Shown: positions 39,591-47,916 of the stretch, piece after piece
How the letters are laid out: each line of letters opens with the position of its first letter
Position numbering within the stretch: position 1 is the stretch's first letter
NCBI RefSeq assembly: GCF_030177755.1
Contig: NZ_CP126539.1
Coordinates: 1,388,001 to 1,452,000 of the forward strand
Direction: 5' to 3'
DNA length: 64,000 nt
From: Devosia sp. RR2S18
GTDB lineage: Bacteria > Pseudomonadota > Alphaproteobacteria > Rhizobiales > Devosiaceae
Made by a program: the position numbers and the translations under genes
Notes under the pieces: model-generated
The model's database searches: none
What the model was told of the DNA's origin: nothing
What the model saw: only the letters and a program-made list of their open reading frames with translations

Positions 39591-41222
39591 TCAGTGCCGC
39601 TCGTTCTCACAGCGCAGCCAGCAATAGCCGAGAGGCGGCAGCTTAATCGGCTCATCGGCCGGAATAATCGCCATGGGCTTGTTGCCGATCAGCATGGGCA
39701 AGAAGCGACTGATGCCCTCAAGCTCCAACCGCACCTGCTTGTCCTTTTCGGAGAAATTATGCAGCGTCACGACGGTATCCCCTCGCCAGTCACAGCGGAG
39801 CACCAGCAATTCGTCATCGCCCACGTCGATAATACTGGCTTCGCCCCAGCCAATCTCAGGCGCACTCCGGCGCGTTGCGATCATCTCACTGATGACCTTG
39901 AGCAGGGATTCTGGATGGCGGACCTGCTCGGAAACATTGACCTCCTTGTAGCCGAACGGCCCCTTCTCCCTGACCGGCCGAACCAGTTGCTTGGCGTCAG
40001 CCGTGGAGAAGCCGCCGTTCTGGTCATCGCTCCACTGCATGGGCGTCCGCACCGCCGCCCGTTCCTTGAGGGACAGGTCTTCCGACATGCCGATCTCCTC
40101 GCCATACCAAAGCATGCAGGTCCCCGGCAGCGCGAATAGGAGGGAATAGGCGAGCCGCAGCCGGTCTTGGTCGCCCTCGAACATGCCTGCCAGGCGCCGG
40201 CGCAGACCGCGGTCGTAGATCTGCATATTGGGCTTGGGACCGAACGCTTCGAAGCACTCCTGCCGCTCCTCGATGGTCAGGCGTTCGAGGCTCAACTCAT
40301 CGTGGCTGCGTAGGAAATTGGTCCATTGGGCTGTTCCGCCGGGCTTTGGTCGGTGCTCCAGGGCACGGCGAACTGGCGCTGCAGTGCGGCGCGCAAAGCC
40401 GAGCATGACGTGCTGGTTGAGCGGGAAGTCGAAGATCATGCTCATCCGGTCGCCGCCATCGAAGAACTCGTCGGACTGGTCATAGGGAATGTTCGCCTCG
40501 GCGAGCAGCACCGCTCCGGCGCGTCTCCAGGCTAGGAAGTCGTGCATCTCGCTCAGGAAATCGTGGGGGTTAGAGTGGCTTTCCTTCTTGATGCCCTTCT
40601 GCTCGATGAGGAACGGTACCGCATCGACGCGGAACCCATAGACCCCCAGCGCGAGCCAGAACCCCATGATCCTGAGGATCTCCTCGCGCACTTGCGGATT
40701 GGCGATATTGAGGTCCGCCTGATGGTCGTAGAAGCGGTGGAGGTACCAGGCCTTGGCAGCCTTGTCATAGGACCAGATGGCTTCCTGAACCCCCGGAAAA
40801 ATGATCCCTTCGTGGATGTTCTCCGGCTTGTCCTCGCTCCAGACGTACCAGTCGCGGTAGTGCGATTTAGGGTCTGAACGAGCCGCCTGGAACCAGGGGT
40901 GATCGATAGAGGTGTGATTGACCACGAGATCGACGATCACGCGCATCCCCCGGTCTTCGGCCGCCTGCATGAACTCCACGAAATCGCCCAGCGAGCCGTA
41001 GCGCGGGTCGACATTGTAGTAATCGGTGATGTCGTAGCCGTTGTCGCGGTTGGGCGATGGATAGAACGGATTCAGCCAGATGCAGGTGACGCCAAGCCGC
41101 TCAAGATGATCCAGCCGATGCGCGAGACCGGCAAAATCGCCGACCCCATCGTCATTGCCGTCCATGAAGGTCTCGACGTCCACGCAATAGATGACGGCAT
41201 TCTTGTACCAGAGGTTGGGCAT
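39591..41222 (-). CDS. GH13 alpha-glucan enzyme, trehalose-synthase-like
   Basis: A 543-aa GH13-family enzyme closest in wording to trehalose synthase (maltose to trehalose isomerisation). It opens LWYKNAVIYCVDVETFMDG, then LGVTCIWLNPFYPSPNRDNG and VDLVVNHTSIDHPWF. Catalytic residues sit in GVYGFRVDAVPFL (Asp nucleophile), LLAEAN (Glu) and RSHDEL (Asp). A small beta domain follows the barrel. There is no fused maltokinase. The ATG at 41222 follows AAAGGAG. The exact EcfG promoter at 41254-41278 fits a role in osmotic or stress metabolism. Another alpha-glucosidase activity is possible. Confidence 0.82.
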   Translation of the reverse strand: MPNLWYKNAVIYCVDVETFMDGNDDGVGDFAGLAHRLDHLERLGVTCIWLNPFYPSPNRDNGYDITDYYNVDPRYGSLGDFVEFMQAAEDRGMRVIVDLVVNHTSIDHPWFQAARSDPKSHYRDWYVWSEDKPENIHEGIIFPGVQEAIWSYDKAAKAWYLHRFYDHQADLNIANPQVREEILRIMGFWLALGVYGFRVDAVPFLIEQKGIKKESHSNPHDFLSEMHDFLAWRRAGAVLLAEANIPYDQSDEFFDGGDRMSMIFDFPLNQHVMLGFARRTAAPVRRALEHRPKPGGTAQWTNFLRSHDELSLERLTIEERQECFEAFGPKPNMQIYDRGLRRRLAGMFEGDQDRLRLAYSLLFALPGTCMLWYGEEIGMSEDLSLKERAAVRTPMQWSDDQNGGFSTADAKQLVRPVREKGPFGYKEVNVSEQVRHPESLLKVISEMIATRRSAPEIGWGEASIIDVGDDELLVLRCDWRGDTVVTLHNFSEKDKQVRLELEGISRFLPMLIGNKPMAIIPADEPIKLPPLGYCWLRCENERH

Positions 41223-41253
41223 TCCCGCTCCTTTCCCGTTCCGCGATCTACGC

Positions 41254-41278
41254 AACGGGAGCAGGCCAAACCCGTTCC
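41254..41278 (-). promoter_or_regulatory. EcfG-type general-stress promoter of the trehalose-synthase-like gene
   Basis: On the minus strand GGAAC (41274-41278), 16-base spacer, CGTT (41254-41257): exact consensus. It lies just downstream of the stop codon of the PD40 gene (41282), so the enzyme can be expressed independently of that upstream gene. Confidence 0.7.
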
Positions 41279-41281
41279 GGA

Positions 41282-42181
41282 TTAGGTGCTTAGCGGGTAG
41301 GCAACATAGGCAAGCCGCGCACTGTCGGGAGCCCAGCTATTGACGTTGATGGTGCCCTGGCCACCAAAGAAGCTGACCAGCTCGCGCTGATCGTCGCCGT
41401 CTGGAGTCATCAGCCGCAACTTGACCTCCTTGTCCGCTGGATGCCCGATCGTCCCAGCCGGATAGCTAAGGAACACCACGTGCTGCCCGTCGGGGGAGAC
41501 ATGCGGAAACCAGTTCACGCAGGCGTCGAAGGTCAACTGCTCTAGCCCACTGCCGTCGCCCGAATGCATGCGGAAGATCTGCGCATGGCCCGGCTGGCTC
41601 GCGGCCAGCTCGGAGTTGAAATAGATCCACCGGCCGTCGGGCGAATATTCCGGACCGTCATTGGGAACTGACATATGGGTCAGTTGCAGGTCGGGCCCGC
41701 CGGCAGAGGGGATGGTGAAGACGTTGACGCGCCGCTCCGGCCCCTTCTTTTCGACCGCCACATAGGAAAGGGTGCGCCCGTCAGGCGAGATCCCATGCAG
41801 GTAGTAGTGAAAGGGGGTGCTGTGTTCGTTCGAAACGCGTCGGGGGGCACCCCCGCTGAAAGGCACCGCATAGATGTGACCATCATCGGAGCTGACATAG
41901 ATAGTGCTGCCGTCGGGCGAGATCACGTGGTCATTGTTGAGGTCGATCAGTCGGCCGGCATCGATCTGCTCGGGCCCGGCACTCGCGTCGGTTGGCATGC
42001 GATAGATGCAGCCGCCGGCATTGAACACCAGCCATTTGCCATCGGGTGACCAATTGGGTGCCTCGATAGCGGCATTCACGGTCAGCAGCACCTCTTTATT
42101 GCCTTGGAGGTCGATCACGGTCAGTTCGGATCGCTGCCCGGCGGCCAGCGTGCGGCCGCGGCGTGGGAACGCAAAGGTCAT
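41282..42181 (-). CDS. PD40/TolB-type beta-propeller protein
   Basis: A 299-aa protein built of repeated WD40-like PD40 motifs: SPDGKWLVF, SPDGSTIYV, SPDGRTLSYV, SPDGRWIYF and SPDGQHVVF, about five to six blades. It has no signal peptide, unlike TolB of the Tol-Pal system, so it is probably cytoplasmic. The function is unknown; such proteins are often annotated as TolB-family biopolymer-transport proteins. It sits upstream of the trehalose-synthase-like gene and is divergent from ettA. Confidence 0.82.
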   Translation of the reverse strand: MTFAFPRRGRTLAAGQRSELTVIDLQGNKEVLLTVNAAIEAPNWSPDGKWLVFNAGGCIYRMPTDASAGPEQIDAGRLIDLNNDHVISPDGSTIYVSSDDGHIYAVPFSGGAPRRVSNEHSTPFHYYLHGISPDGRTLSYVAVEKKGPERRVNVFTIPSAGGPDLQLTHMSVPNDGPEYSPDGRWIYFNSELAASQPGHAQIFRMHSGDGSGLEQLTFDACVNWFPHVSPDGQHVVFLSYPAGTIGHPADKEVKLRLMTPDGDDQRELVSFFGGQGTINVNSWAPDSARLAYVAYPLST

Positions 42182-42316
42182 GGTATGCCCCTAAGTCGGT
42201 TCTTGAGCGGGGAAGGTAACCTACTCAGCCACTGCTCGCCACCCCCGTTGCTCCTCGCGGGCGCTTGCCCTACATACGGGACCAATTTCCAGGATCGCTA
42301 AGAGGTCAGCAAGCCT

Positions 42317-43972
42317 ATGGCTCGCCAGTTCATCTATCACATGCACGGAATGTCCAAATCCTATGCCGGCGGCAAGAAGGTGTTGGACAACATCCATCTC
42401 AGTTTCTACCCCGATGCCAAGATCGGCGTGCTAGGCCCCAATGGCTCGGGCAAGTCGACCCTGCTCAAGATCATGGCCGGTATCGAGACCGAGTTCCAGG
42501 GGGAAGCCTGGGCGGACAAGGGTGCCAAGGTGGGCTACCTGGCGCAGGAGCCTGAACTGGACCCGGCGCTGAACGTGCTGGGCAACGTGATGATGGGCGT
42601 GAAGGAAAAGAAGGCCATCGTCGATCGCTACAACGAACTGATGATGGACTATTCGGACGAGACCGCAGACGAGGCCACCGCGCTGCAGGACAAGATCGAC
42701 GCCGAAAACCTGTGGGATCTCGAAAGCCAGGTGGAAGTAGCCATGGAGGCGCTAGGCTGCCCGCCCGGCGATGCCGATGTGACCAAGCTGTCGGGTGGTG
42801 AACGCCGCCGCGTGGCGCTGTGCGCTCTGCTGCTCTCCAAGCCGGACCTGCTGCTGCTGGACGAGCCCACCAACCATCTCGATGCCGAGACCACCGCGTG
42901 GCTCGAGCGCCACTTGCGTGAATTTGCTGGGGCCGTGCTGATCATCACCCATGATCGCTATTTCCTCGACAACGTAACAGGTTGGATCCTCGAACTCGAT
43001 CGCGGCCGTGGCGTCGCCTATGAAGGTAATTACTCGGCCTATCTGGGTGCCAAGGCCAAGCGGTTTGCCCAGGAAAAAAGCGAAGATGCCGCGCGTGCCA
43101 AGGTGCTGGAACGCGAACGCGAATGGATGGGCCAGAGCCCGCAGGCGCGTCAATCCAAGTCCAAGGCCCGCATCAAGGCTTATGACGACCTGGTCAAGCT
43201 CAACGATGCCCGCACGCAGTCGAGCACGGCCCAAATCATCATCCCGGCTGGCGAGCGGCTGGGCGACAAAGTCATCGACGTGGAGGGGCTGAGCAAGTCA
43301 TTTGGCGATCGGCTGCTGATCGACAATCTCACCTTCAGGCTGCCGCCCGGCGGCATTGTTGGCATCATCGGCCCCAACGGCGCAGGCAAGACCACCCTGT
43401 TCAAGATGTTGACTGGCCAGGAAAAGCCCGATGCCGGTACGGTGACCGTGGCCGACAACGTGCACCTGGGATATGTCGACCAGAGCCGCGACAGCCTCAA
43501 CCCCAACAAGACGGTGTGGGAGGAAATCTCGGAAGGCGACGAGGTGCTGATGCTGGGCAAGCGCGAGGTTAATTCGCGTGCCTATACGTCCTCGTTCAAC
43601 TTCAAGGGCGGCGACCAGCAGCAGAAAGTTGGCAATCTCTCGGGTGGGCAGCGCAATCGCGTGCACCTGGCCAAAATGCTCAAAAGTGGTGCCAATGTGC
43701 TGCTGCTCGACGAGCCGACCAATGATCTCGACACTGAAACCCTCGCAGCGCTGGAAGAAGCACTCGAGGAGTTCGCCGGTTGCGCCGTCATCATCAGCCA
43801 CGATCGCATGTTCCTCGACCGTCTAGCCACCCACATGCTCGCATTCGAGGGCAACAGCCACGTGGAATGGTTCGAAGGCAATTTCGCCGATTACGAGGCC
43901 GATAAGGTCCGGCGCTTGGGTGCCGATGCTGTCAATCCAAAACGCGCGACATACAAGCCACTGACGCGCTAG
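42317..43972 (+). CDS. ettA: Energy-dependent translational throttle protein EttA (ABC-F)
   Basis: A 551-aa ABC-F ATPase that binds the ribosomal E site and gates translation according to the ATP/ADP ratio. Two ABC domains: Walker A GPNGSGKST near residue 40 and GPNGAGKTT near 355; signatures KLSGGERRRV and LSGGQRNRVHLAK; Walker B LLLLDEPTNHLD and LLLDEPTNDLD. The linker (PtIM) is the basic helix around RQSKSKARIKAYDDL. Catalytic Glu residues are retained. Single gene with its own terminator. Confidence 0.95.
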   Translation: MARQFIYHMHGMSKSYAGGKKVLDNIHLSFYPDAKIGVLGPNGSGKSTLLKIMAGIETEFQGEAWADKGAKVGYLAQEPELDPALNVLGNVMMGVKEKKAIVDRYNELMMDYSDETADEATALQDKIDAENLWDLESQVEVAMEALGCPPGDADVTKLSGGERRRVALCALLLSKPDLLLLDEPTNHLDAETTAWLERHLREFAGAVLIITHDRYFLDNVTGWILELDRGRGVAYEGNYSAYLGAKAKRFAQEKSEDAARAKVLEREREWMGQSPQARQSKSKARIKAYDDLVKLNDARTQSSTAQIIIPAGERLGDKVIDVEGLSKSFGDRLLIDNLTFRLPPGGIVGIIGPNGAGKTTLFKMLTGQEKPDAGTVTVADNVHLGYVDQSRDSLNPNKTVWEEISEGDEVLMLGKREVNSRAYTSSFNFKGGDQQQKVGNLSGGQRNRVHLAKMLKSGANVLLLDEPTNDLDTETLAALEEALEEFAGCAVIISHDRMFLDRLATHMLAFEGNSHVEWFEGNFADYEADKVRRLGADAVNPKRATYKPLTR

Positions 43973-43979
43973 ACTGATG

Positions 43980-44004
43980 GGGCGGGCCAAGCGCCCGCCC
44001 TTTT
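43980..44004 (+). terminator. Intrinsic terminator of ettA
   Basis: GGGCGGGC (43980-43987), loop CAAGC, GCCCGCCC (43993-44000), followed by TTTT. It is 8 bases after the ettA stop codon. Confidence 0.85.
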
Positions 44005-44007
44005 GCT

Positions 44008-44352
44008 GTGGGGGCAGAATTGAGAGTTCTAGGAGCGGTCCTGTGTTGGGCCGTGATGACGACAATCGCGCTTGCCCAGCCCGGCCGATGTTATGTCGAG
44101 GGCTATGACTGGTTCGATTGTGACATTGCCGCCGACGGTGGCGGCATCACTTTCGACTTGCCCGATGGCAAGACCTTCGCCCTGGCCATCTACGAACCAG
44201 AGTTGGGGCAAGGCTTCCTGACTGATCCCGAGAGTGATCGTATCCTGCCCAATGATTTGGGTGAATTCCGGCAGGTCGAGGCTGGCCCGGCATGCTGGAG
44301 GGGCGAGCGCGAGATCGAGTTGTTCTGCGCTCTGGTGAAAAGAACACTATGA
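44008..44352 (+). CDS. Small secreted hypothetical protein
   Basis: A 114-aa protein with an N-terminal hydrophobic segment (LGAVLCWAVMTTIALAQ) that looks like a signal peptide. The mature ~90 residues are acidic, with four Cys (GRCYVEGYDWFDCD; PACW; FCAL) probably forming two disulfides in the periplasm. Family unknown. The longest frame begins with GTG at 44008; TTG at 44020 is an alternative. The stop overlaps the start of the downstream hydrolase gene (ATGA), so both are co-expressed. Confidence 0.65.
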   Translation: MGAELRVLGAVLCWAVMTTIALAQPGRCYVEGYDWFDCDIAADGGGITFDLPDGKTFALAIYEPELGQGFLTDPESDRILPNDLGEFRQVEAGPACWRGEREIELFCALVKRTL

Positions 44353-45209
44353 GCAGTGCAGAAATGGTCGGGGAAACATTCGAACTCGAAATCGGCGGTG
44401 CCGTTCTGGCGGGTACCGAGCTTGGCGAGGGCCTCCCCGTAATCTTCCTGCATGCTGGCGTTTGCGACACGCGGATGTGGCAGCGCCAGATGGAGGTCGT
44501 GGCAGAGGCGGGTTGGCATGCCATCGCCTATGATCGGCGCGGCTACGGTGAGACCGACAGCGCCGACGAACCTTTCAGCCATCTTGAAGACCTCGAAGGG
44601 CTACTCGAGGCCCTCGAAATCCATGCCGCAGTATTTGTTGGCTGCTCGTTGGGGGGCGGTCTCGCCATCGATTTCGCGCTGCGCAATCCAGGGCAGGTGA
44701 TCGGCCTTGTTCTCATCGGGACGTCGGTCACCGGCTCCCCTTGGAGTGCCACGGAAGCCGAATCTCAGATCGAAGCTGCCGAGGAGGACGCTTATGAACG
44801 CGGCGACCTCGACATGCTCAACAGGGTTCAGGCGCATGAGTGGCTCGATGGCCCCCGCGCTCAGAGCGGGCGCGTGAGCGGCGCCGCGCGCGAACTTTTC
44901 CTCGACATGAACGCCAAAGCCCTGAGCAAGCCGGCACTAAATCATCAGGAAAATCCGCCCCCCGCTTGGGATCGCGTGGGCGAGATCGGCGCGCCAACAC
45001 TGCTCATGGTTGGGGACCAGGATTTTACCGCCCTTGTGGATCGGCACGAACACCTCTCCGAGGAGATGCCGAACGCCTTCGCGGCGGTGCTGGAGGGCGT
45101 CGCCCACATCCCCAGCATCGAACGCCCGGAATTGGTCAATTCGCTGCTGCTGCAGTTCCTCGATGCGATCGAAGGTGGGGAGAGCGAGGAGGAGCCACTC
45201 TCCTCATGA
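44349..45209 (+). CDS. Alpha/beta-fold hydrolase
   Basis: A 286-aa hydrolase of the alpha/beta superfamily. The oxyanion strand is VIFLHAGVCDTRMW, the nucleophile elbow is VGCSLGGG (Gly-Cys-Ser-Leu-Gly, Ser as nucleophile), the acid is in VGDQDF, and the catalytic His is in GVAHIPSIERP. An acidic tail closes the protein. The substrate is unknown. The ATG at 44349 overlaps the stop of the small secreted protein. Cytoplasmic, no signal peptide. Confidence 0.88.
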   Translation: MSSAEMVGETFELEIGGAVLAGTELGEGLPVIFLHAGVCDTRMWQRQMEVVAEAGWHAIAYDRRGYGETDSADEPFSHLEDLEGLLEALEIHAAVFVGCSLGGGLAIDFALRNPGQVIGLVLIGTSVTGSPWSATEAESQIEAAEEDAYERGDLDMLNRVQAHEWLDGPRAQSGRVSGAARELFLDMNAKALSKPALNHQENPPPAWDRVGEIGAPTLLMVGDQDFTALVDRHEHLSEEMPNAFAAVLEGVAHIPSIERPELVNSLLLQFLDAIEGGESEEEPLSS

Positions 45210-45241
45210 GGAAGGTGAACGCGCTTACGGCCCGATTCAAA

Positions 45242-45276
45242 CCTTAGCCGCGCCAGATTTGCCAGAGCGGCTAAGG
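45242..45276. terminator. Hairpin between convergent genes
   Basis: CCTTAGCCGC (45242-45251) and GCGGCTAAGG (45267-45276), a perfect 10-bp stem with a 15-base loop. It lies between the hydrolase stop and the stop of the convergent host-attachment-family gene. No long T-run, so terminator function is only likely. Confidence 0.5.
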
Positions 45277-45296
45277 CATTGATTTGTAAGCTCAGA

Positions 45297-45740
45297 CTAC
45301 ACGGCAATGATGCCGTCGATGTGCTGGTTGAGCTGCGGCGTCGGGATATTGGTGAGATCCTTGTTGATCTCGGCGATCACCAGCTTCTTCACCTGCGGCG
45401 ATATGGACTTGCGGATGTCGCCCAGAGCAATCGGGGCGGCGGCGATTACCAGGCGATCGAAAGCACCGCCATGTGCCTTTTTCTCTAGCATCTGCACGAT
45501 GGATTTCACGAACTCGGCCTCGCGGTGATCCACCGGCTGCGTCCGTGGCGCTGAGGACGTGTCGACCTCCGTTGTCGAGGTGCGGGGCGTCTGGTCGCTG
45601 TCGAGCTCGAGGGCACCCAGGTCGCGGTTGGAAAACTCGAGCCCTTCCACCTGATGCAGCCCCTTGCCGGGTCCGGTGTTCTCGAGAATGCGCGCCCGTG
45701 CGCCGTCGGCGACCAAAACCCAGGTAACCGTCTTTTTCAT
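45297..45740 (-). CDS. Host-attachment-family protein (baeRF-like)
   Basis: A 147-aa protein. It begins with the strand TWVLVADGARARILEN, then an acidic variable loop rich in Asp, Thr and Ser (about residues 30-65), and a second half with AFDRLVIAAAPIALGDIR and LVIAEINKDLTN. This is the 'host attachment' family, related to bacterial release-factor-like eRF1 folds; the name comes from old Agrobacterium work and the true role is unclear. The ATG at 45740 follows GAGGAG; six more codons are in frame upstream. Confidence 0.82.
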   Translation of the reverse strand: MKKTVTWVLVADGARARILENTGPGKGLHQVEGLEFSNRDLGALELDSDQTPRTSTTEVDTSSAPRTQPVDHREAEFVKSIVQMLEKKAHGGAFDRLVIAAAPIALGDIRKSISPQVKKLVIAEINKDLTNIPTPQLNQHIDGIIAV

Positions 45741-45933
45741 GGATCTGCTCCTCAGCATAAGATGTCTTCAGTGGCGGTCCGCAGCCGCCATCGGAGACCA
45801 ACGCAATCCGACCCAAAAGGTTGGATCACCTCATCACCCAACCCACGATCATCGATCACAAAGCTTGATTGGCAGGCACTTGCTTCCCCTGCTAGGGGAA
45901 GCAACGGCGTCCCCGTGGACGCGGAGCATCCCC

Positions 45934-46881
45934 ATGGCCATCTCCCACCCCTCCGACGCACCTGAAGCACCCGTCTTGCCGGTCGGCCCTCCCGCCGCCG
46001 ATATGCGCAACGGGGTCATCGCCGCGCTCTTGGCCTATTTCTCCTGGGGCTTTCTGCCCCTGTTGTTCCGCGAACTCGAAAGCGCCGGTTCGGTGCTGAT
46101 CGTGGCGGAGCGCACCGCCTGGTCGCTGGTGCTACTGGCGGGGATACTCCTCGTCACGCGAAAGTTCGGTGAACTCAAGGTCTTGTTCACCGACAAACGC
46201 CGAGCCGGAGGCGTCCTGCTTTCGGCGGTGCTACTGGCGGGCAACTGGCTGCTCTATGTGTGGGCCGTTGAGTCGGGCCAGGTGCTCGAGGCGAGCTTTG
46301 GCTACTTCATCAATCCCCTGGTCAACGTTGCCATGGGCATGATCCTTCTGGGCGAACGGCAGAACCGCTGGCAAACTGTCGCGATTGCTCTGGCAAGTGT
46401 CGCCATCGTCATCCAGGGCGTGGGCCTGGGCAGTTTCCCCTTCATCGCGGTCGGTCTGGCTCTGTCCTTTGGGTTCTACGGCTATTTCCGCAAGACAGCC
46501 TCGCTCGGCCCGGTGTCCGGCCTCTTTGCCGAGGCCTTGATGCTGGCCCCGGCGGCGCTGTCCTACATCGCCTTCAACATCGCCACCGTCGGGCCCGGCG
46601 TTCATACCGACCCGTACCTCATGACCATGCTGGTGCTGACCGGCCCGGCCACGGCGCTGCCGCTCCTGCTGTTCGTCTATGCGGTGCGGCGGTTGCGCCT
46701 CACCACCATGGGCATGTTCCAGTATATCGCCCCGTCCATCCAGTTCTTGGTGGCTATCATCCTCTTTGGCGAACACCTCAACGGCTTGCGACTCTTGAGC
46801 TTTGCGCTGATCTGGCTGTCGCTGGCGATATTTAGCTATGACAGCTTCGCGCGGCGCCGGCGCACTCTCGCTGCCGCTTAG
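45934..46881 (+). CDS. rarD: EamA-family transporter RarD
   Basis: A 315-aa inner-membrane protein with about ten helices. Diagnostic stretches are AYFSWGFLPLLFRELE, LLYVWAVESGQVLEASFGYFINPL and GMFQYIAPSIQFLVAIILFGE, which match RarD of the drug/metabolite transporter superfamily. The ATG at 45934 follows GGAG; the frame upstream is not conserved. The stop codon overlaps that of the convergent oxyR gene by four bases. The substrate is unknown. Confidence 0.92.
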   Translation: MAISHPSDAPEAPVLPVGPPAADMRNGVIAALLAYFSWGFLPLLFRELESAGSVLIVAERTAWSLVLLAGILLVTRKFGELKVLFTDKRRAGGVLLSAVLLAGNWLLYVWAVESGQVLEASFGYFINPLVNVAMGMILLGERQNRWQTVAIALASVAIVIQGVGLGSFPFIAVGLALSFGFYGYFRKTASLGPVSGLFAEALMLAPAALSYIAFNIATVGPGVHTDPYLMTMLVLTGPATALPLLLFVYAVRRLRLTTMGMFQYIAPSIQFLVAIILFGEHLNGLRLLSFALIWLSLAIFSYDSFARRRRTLAAA

Positions 46882-47783
46882 CGGGCGTTCTCCGGCTGGC
46901 GGGCTTCCCGGATCACCTGGGCAATCTGGCTGAAAGTGGCTCTAAAGGGCGTGGCCTCGCGCCAGACTAACGACAACATGCGCCCCGCACCGGGCGAGGC
47001 GAGGGGGTGAATGGCGATCCGCGGATCGGTCGCTTCCTTGCGCAGTGCAATCTGCGGCAACAGGGTCACGCCCTGCCCATTGGCGACAAACTCCACGATG
47101 GTGGAGAGCGAGGTTGCGGCAAAGGTCCTTGAGCCTGGATCGTTGTCCAACCTGCAGGCGGCGATGGTCTGGTCGCGAAAGCAGTGCCCTTCATCCAGAA
47201 GAAGAATACGCTCGGGTGCCACCGCGGCCAGGGAGATCGGTCCCTCCGAGGGTTCATGCTGGCTGGTCGCGAGCACGAATGCATCTTTAAACAATGGCTC
47301 GCAGGTGAGCCGGGGTCCGGCATCGGGCGGTTCGGTGCCGATCAAGGCCAGGTCGAGACTGCCATCCACCAGCCCGCCAACCAGTGCTTCGGTGCGGTTC
47401 TCACTGACGGTGAACTCAAGCTCGGGCAGGCCGCGGGTGAGCGCCGGAAAAATCTCGGGCAGGAGATAGGGCGCGACCGTCGGAATAAGCCCAAACCGGA
47501 TCGGCCGGTCGGGTCGGCTCGCACGCGATCGGGCGAGGGCCGTCAGCGCATCGGCACTGTCGAGCACCTGCCTCGCCCGCAAGACAAACTCGGCGCCGAA
47601 GGGAGTTGGCCGCACGCCCGTCTTGAGGCGATCGAACAAGGGCGTGCCACAGAATTCCTCGATGAGCTGGATCTGTTGGCTGAGGGCCGGCTGGCTCACA
47701 TTGCACAATCGGGCAGCGCGGCCGAAATGCCCCGCTTCTGCCACGGCAATGGCATATCGCATCTGCTTCAGCGAAAGGCTCAC
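46878..47783 (-). CDS. oxyR: Hydrogen-peroxide sensor OxyR
   Basis: A 301-aa LysR-family regulator. The helix-turn-helix (residues ~3-62) has AGHFGRAARLCNVSQPALSQQ. The redox-sensing block LLDEGHCFRDQTIAACRLDN has the peroxide-reactive Cys201 and resolving Cys210, matching Cys199/Cys208 of E. coli with the same spacing. It activates antioxidant genes when oxidised. The start is GTG at 47783. Divergent from the catalase gene, its classical target. Confidence 0.95.
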   Translation of the reverse strand: MSLSLKQMRYAIAVAEAGHFGRAARLCNVSQPALSQQIQLIEEFCGTPLFDRLKTGVRPTPFGAEFVLRARQVLDSADALTALARSRASRPDRPIRFGLIPTVAPYLLPEIFPALTRGLPELEFTVSENRTEALVGGLVDGSLDLALIGTEPPDAGPRLTCEPLFKDAFVLATSQHEPSEGPISLAAVAPERILLLDEGHCFRDQTIAACRLDNDPGSRTFAATSLSTIVEFVANGQGVTLLPQIALRKEATDPRIAIHPLASPGAGRMLSLVWREATPFRATFSQIAQVIREARQPENAR

Positions 47784-47831
47784 GATAGGATCCGCTTATC
47801 GAGGGTAGAAGATCAATCGATTTGCCGTATC
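47784..47831. promoter_or_regulatory. Probable OxyR-binding region between oxyR and katA
   Basis: The divergent gap holds spaced GATA (47784-47787), TATC (47797-47800) and TATC (47828-47831) half-sites with a GATCAATCGAT dyad between them. This resembles the repeated ATAG/CTAT contacts of OxyR sites but is not an exact match. Position between regulator and catalase supports it. Confidence 0.4.
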
Positions 47832-47916
47832 GCGCGGATTGCTAGAGAACAAGCGTCTCAGTTTAGAACTGATCAAATTCTGGCTGCTCGCAGCGGCCAC
47901 AGCGAGGGAGACGGAA

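Noticed and set aside
45762..45790. Possible EcfG promoter for the host-attachment-family gene
   Set aside because: The -10 CGTT and 16-base spacing are present, but the -35 reads CCAAC rather than GGAAC, two mismatches in the more important box.
45752..45933. Upstream extension of RarD reading into the divergent gap
   Set aside because: No similarity to RarD, no ribosome-binding site; ATG at 45934 with GGAG gives the normal N-terminus.
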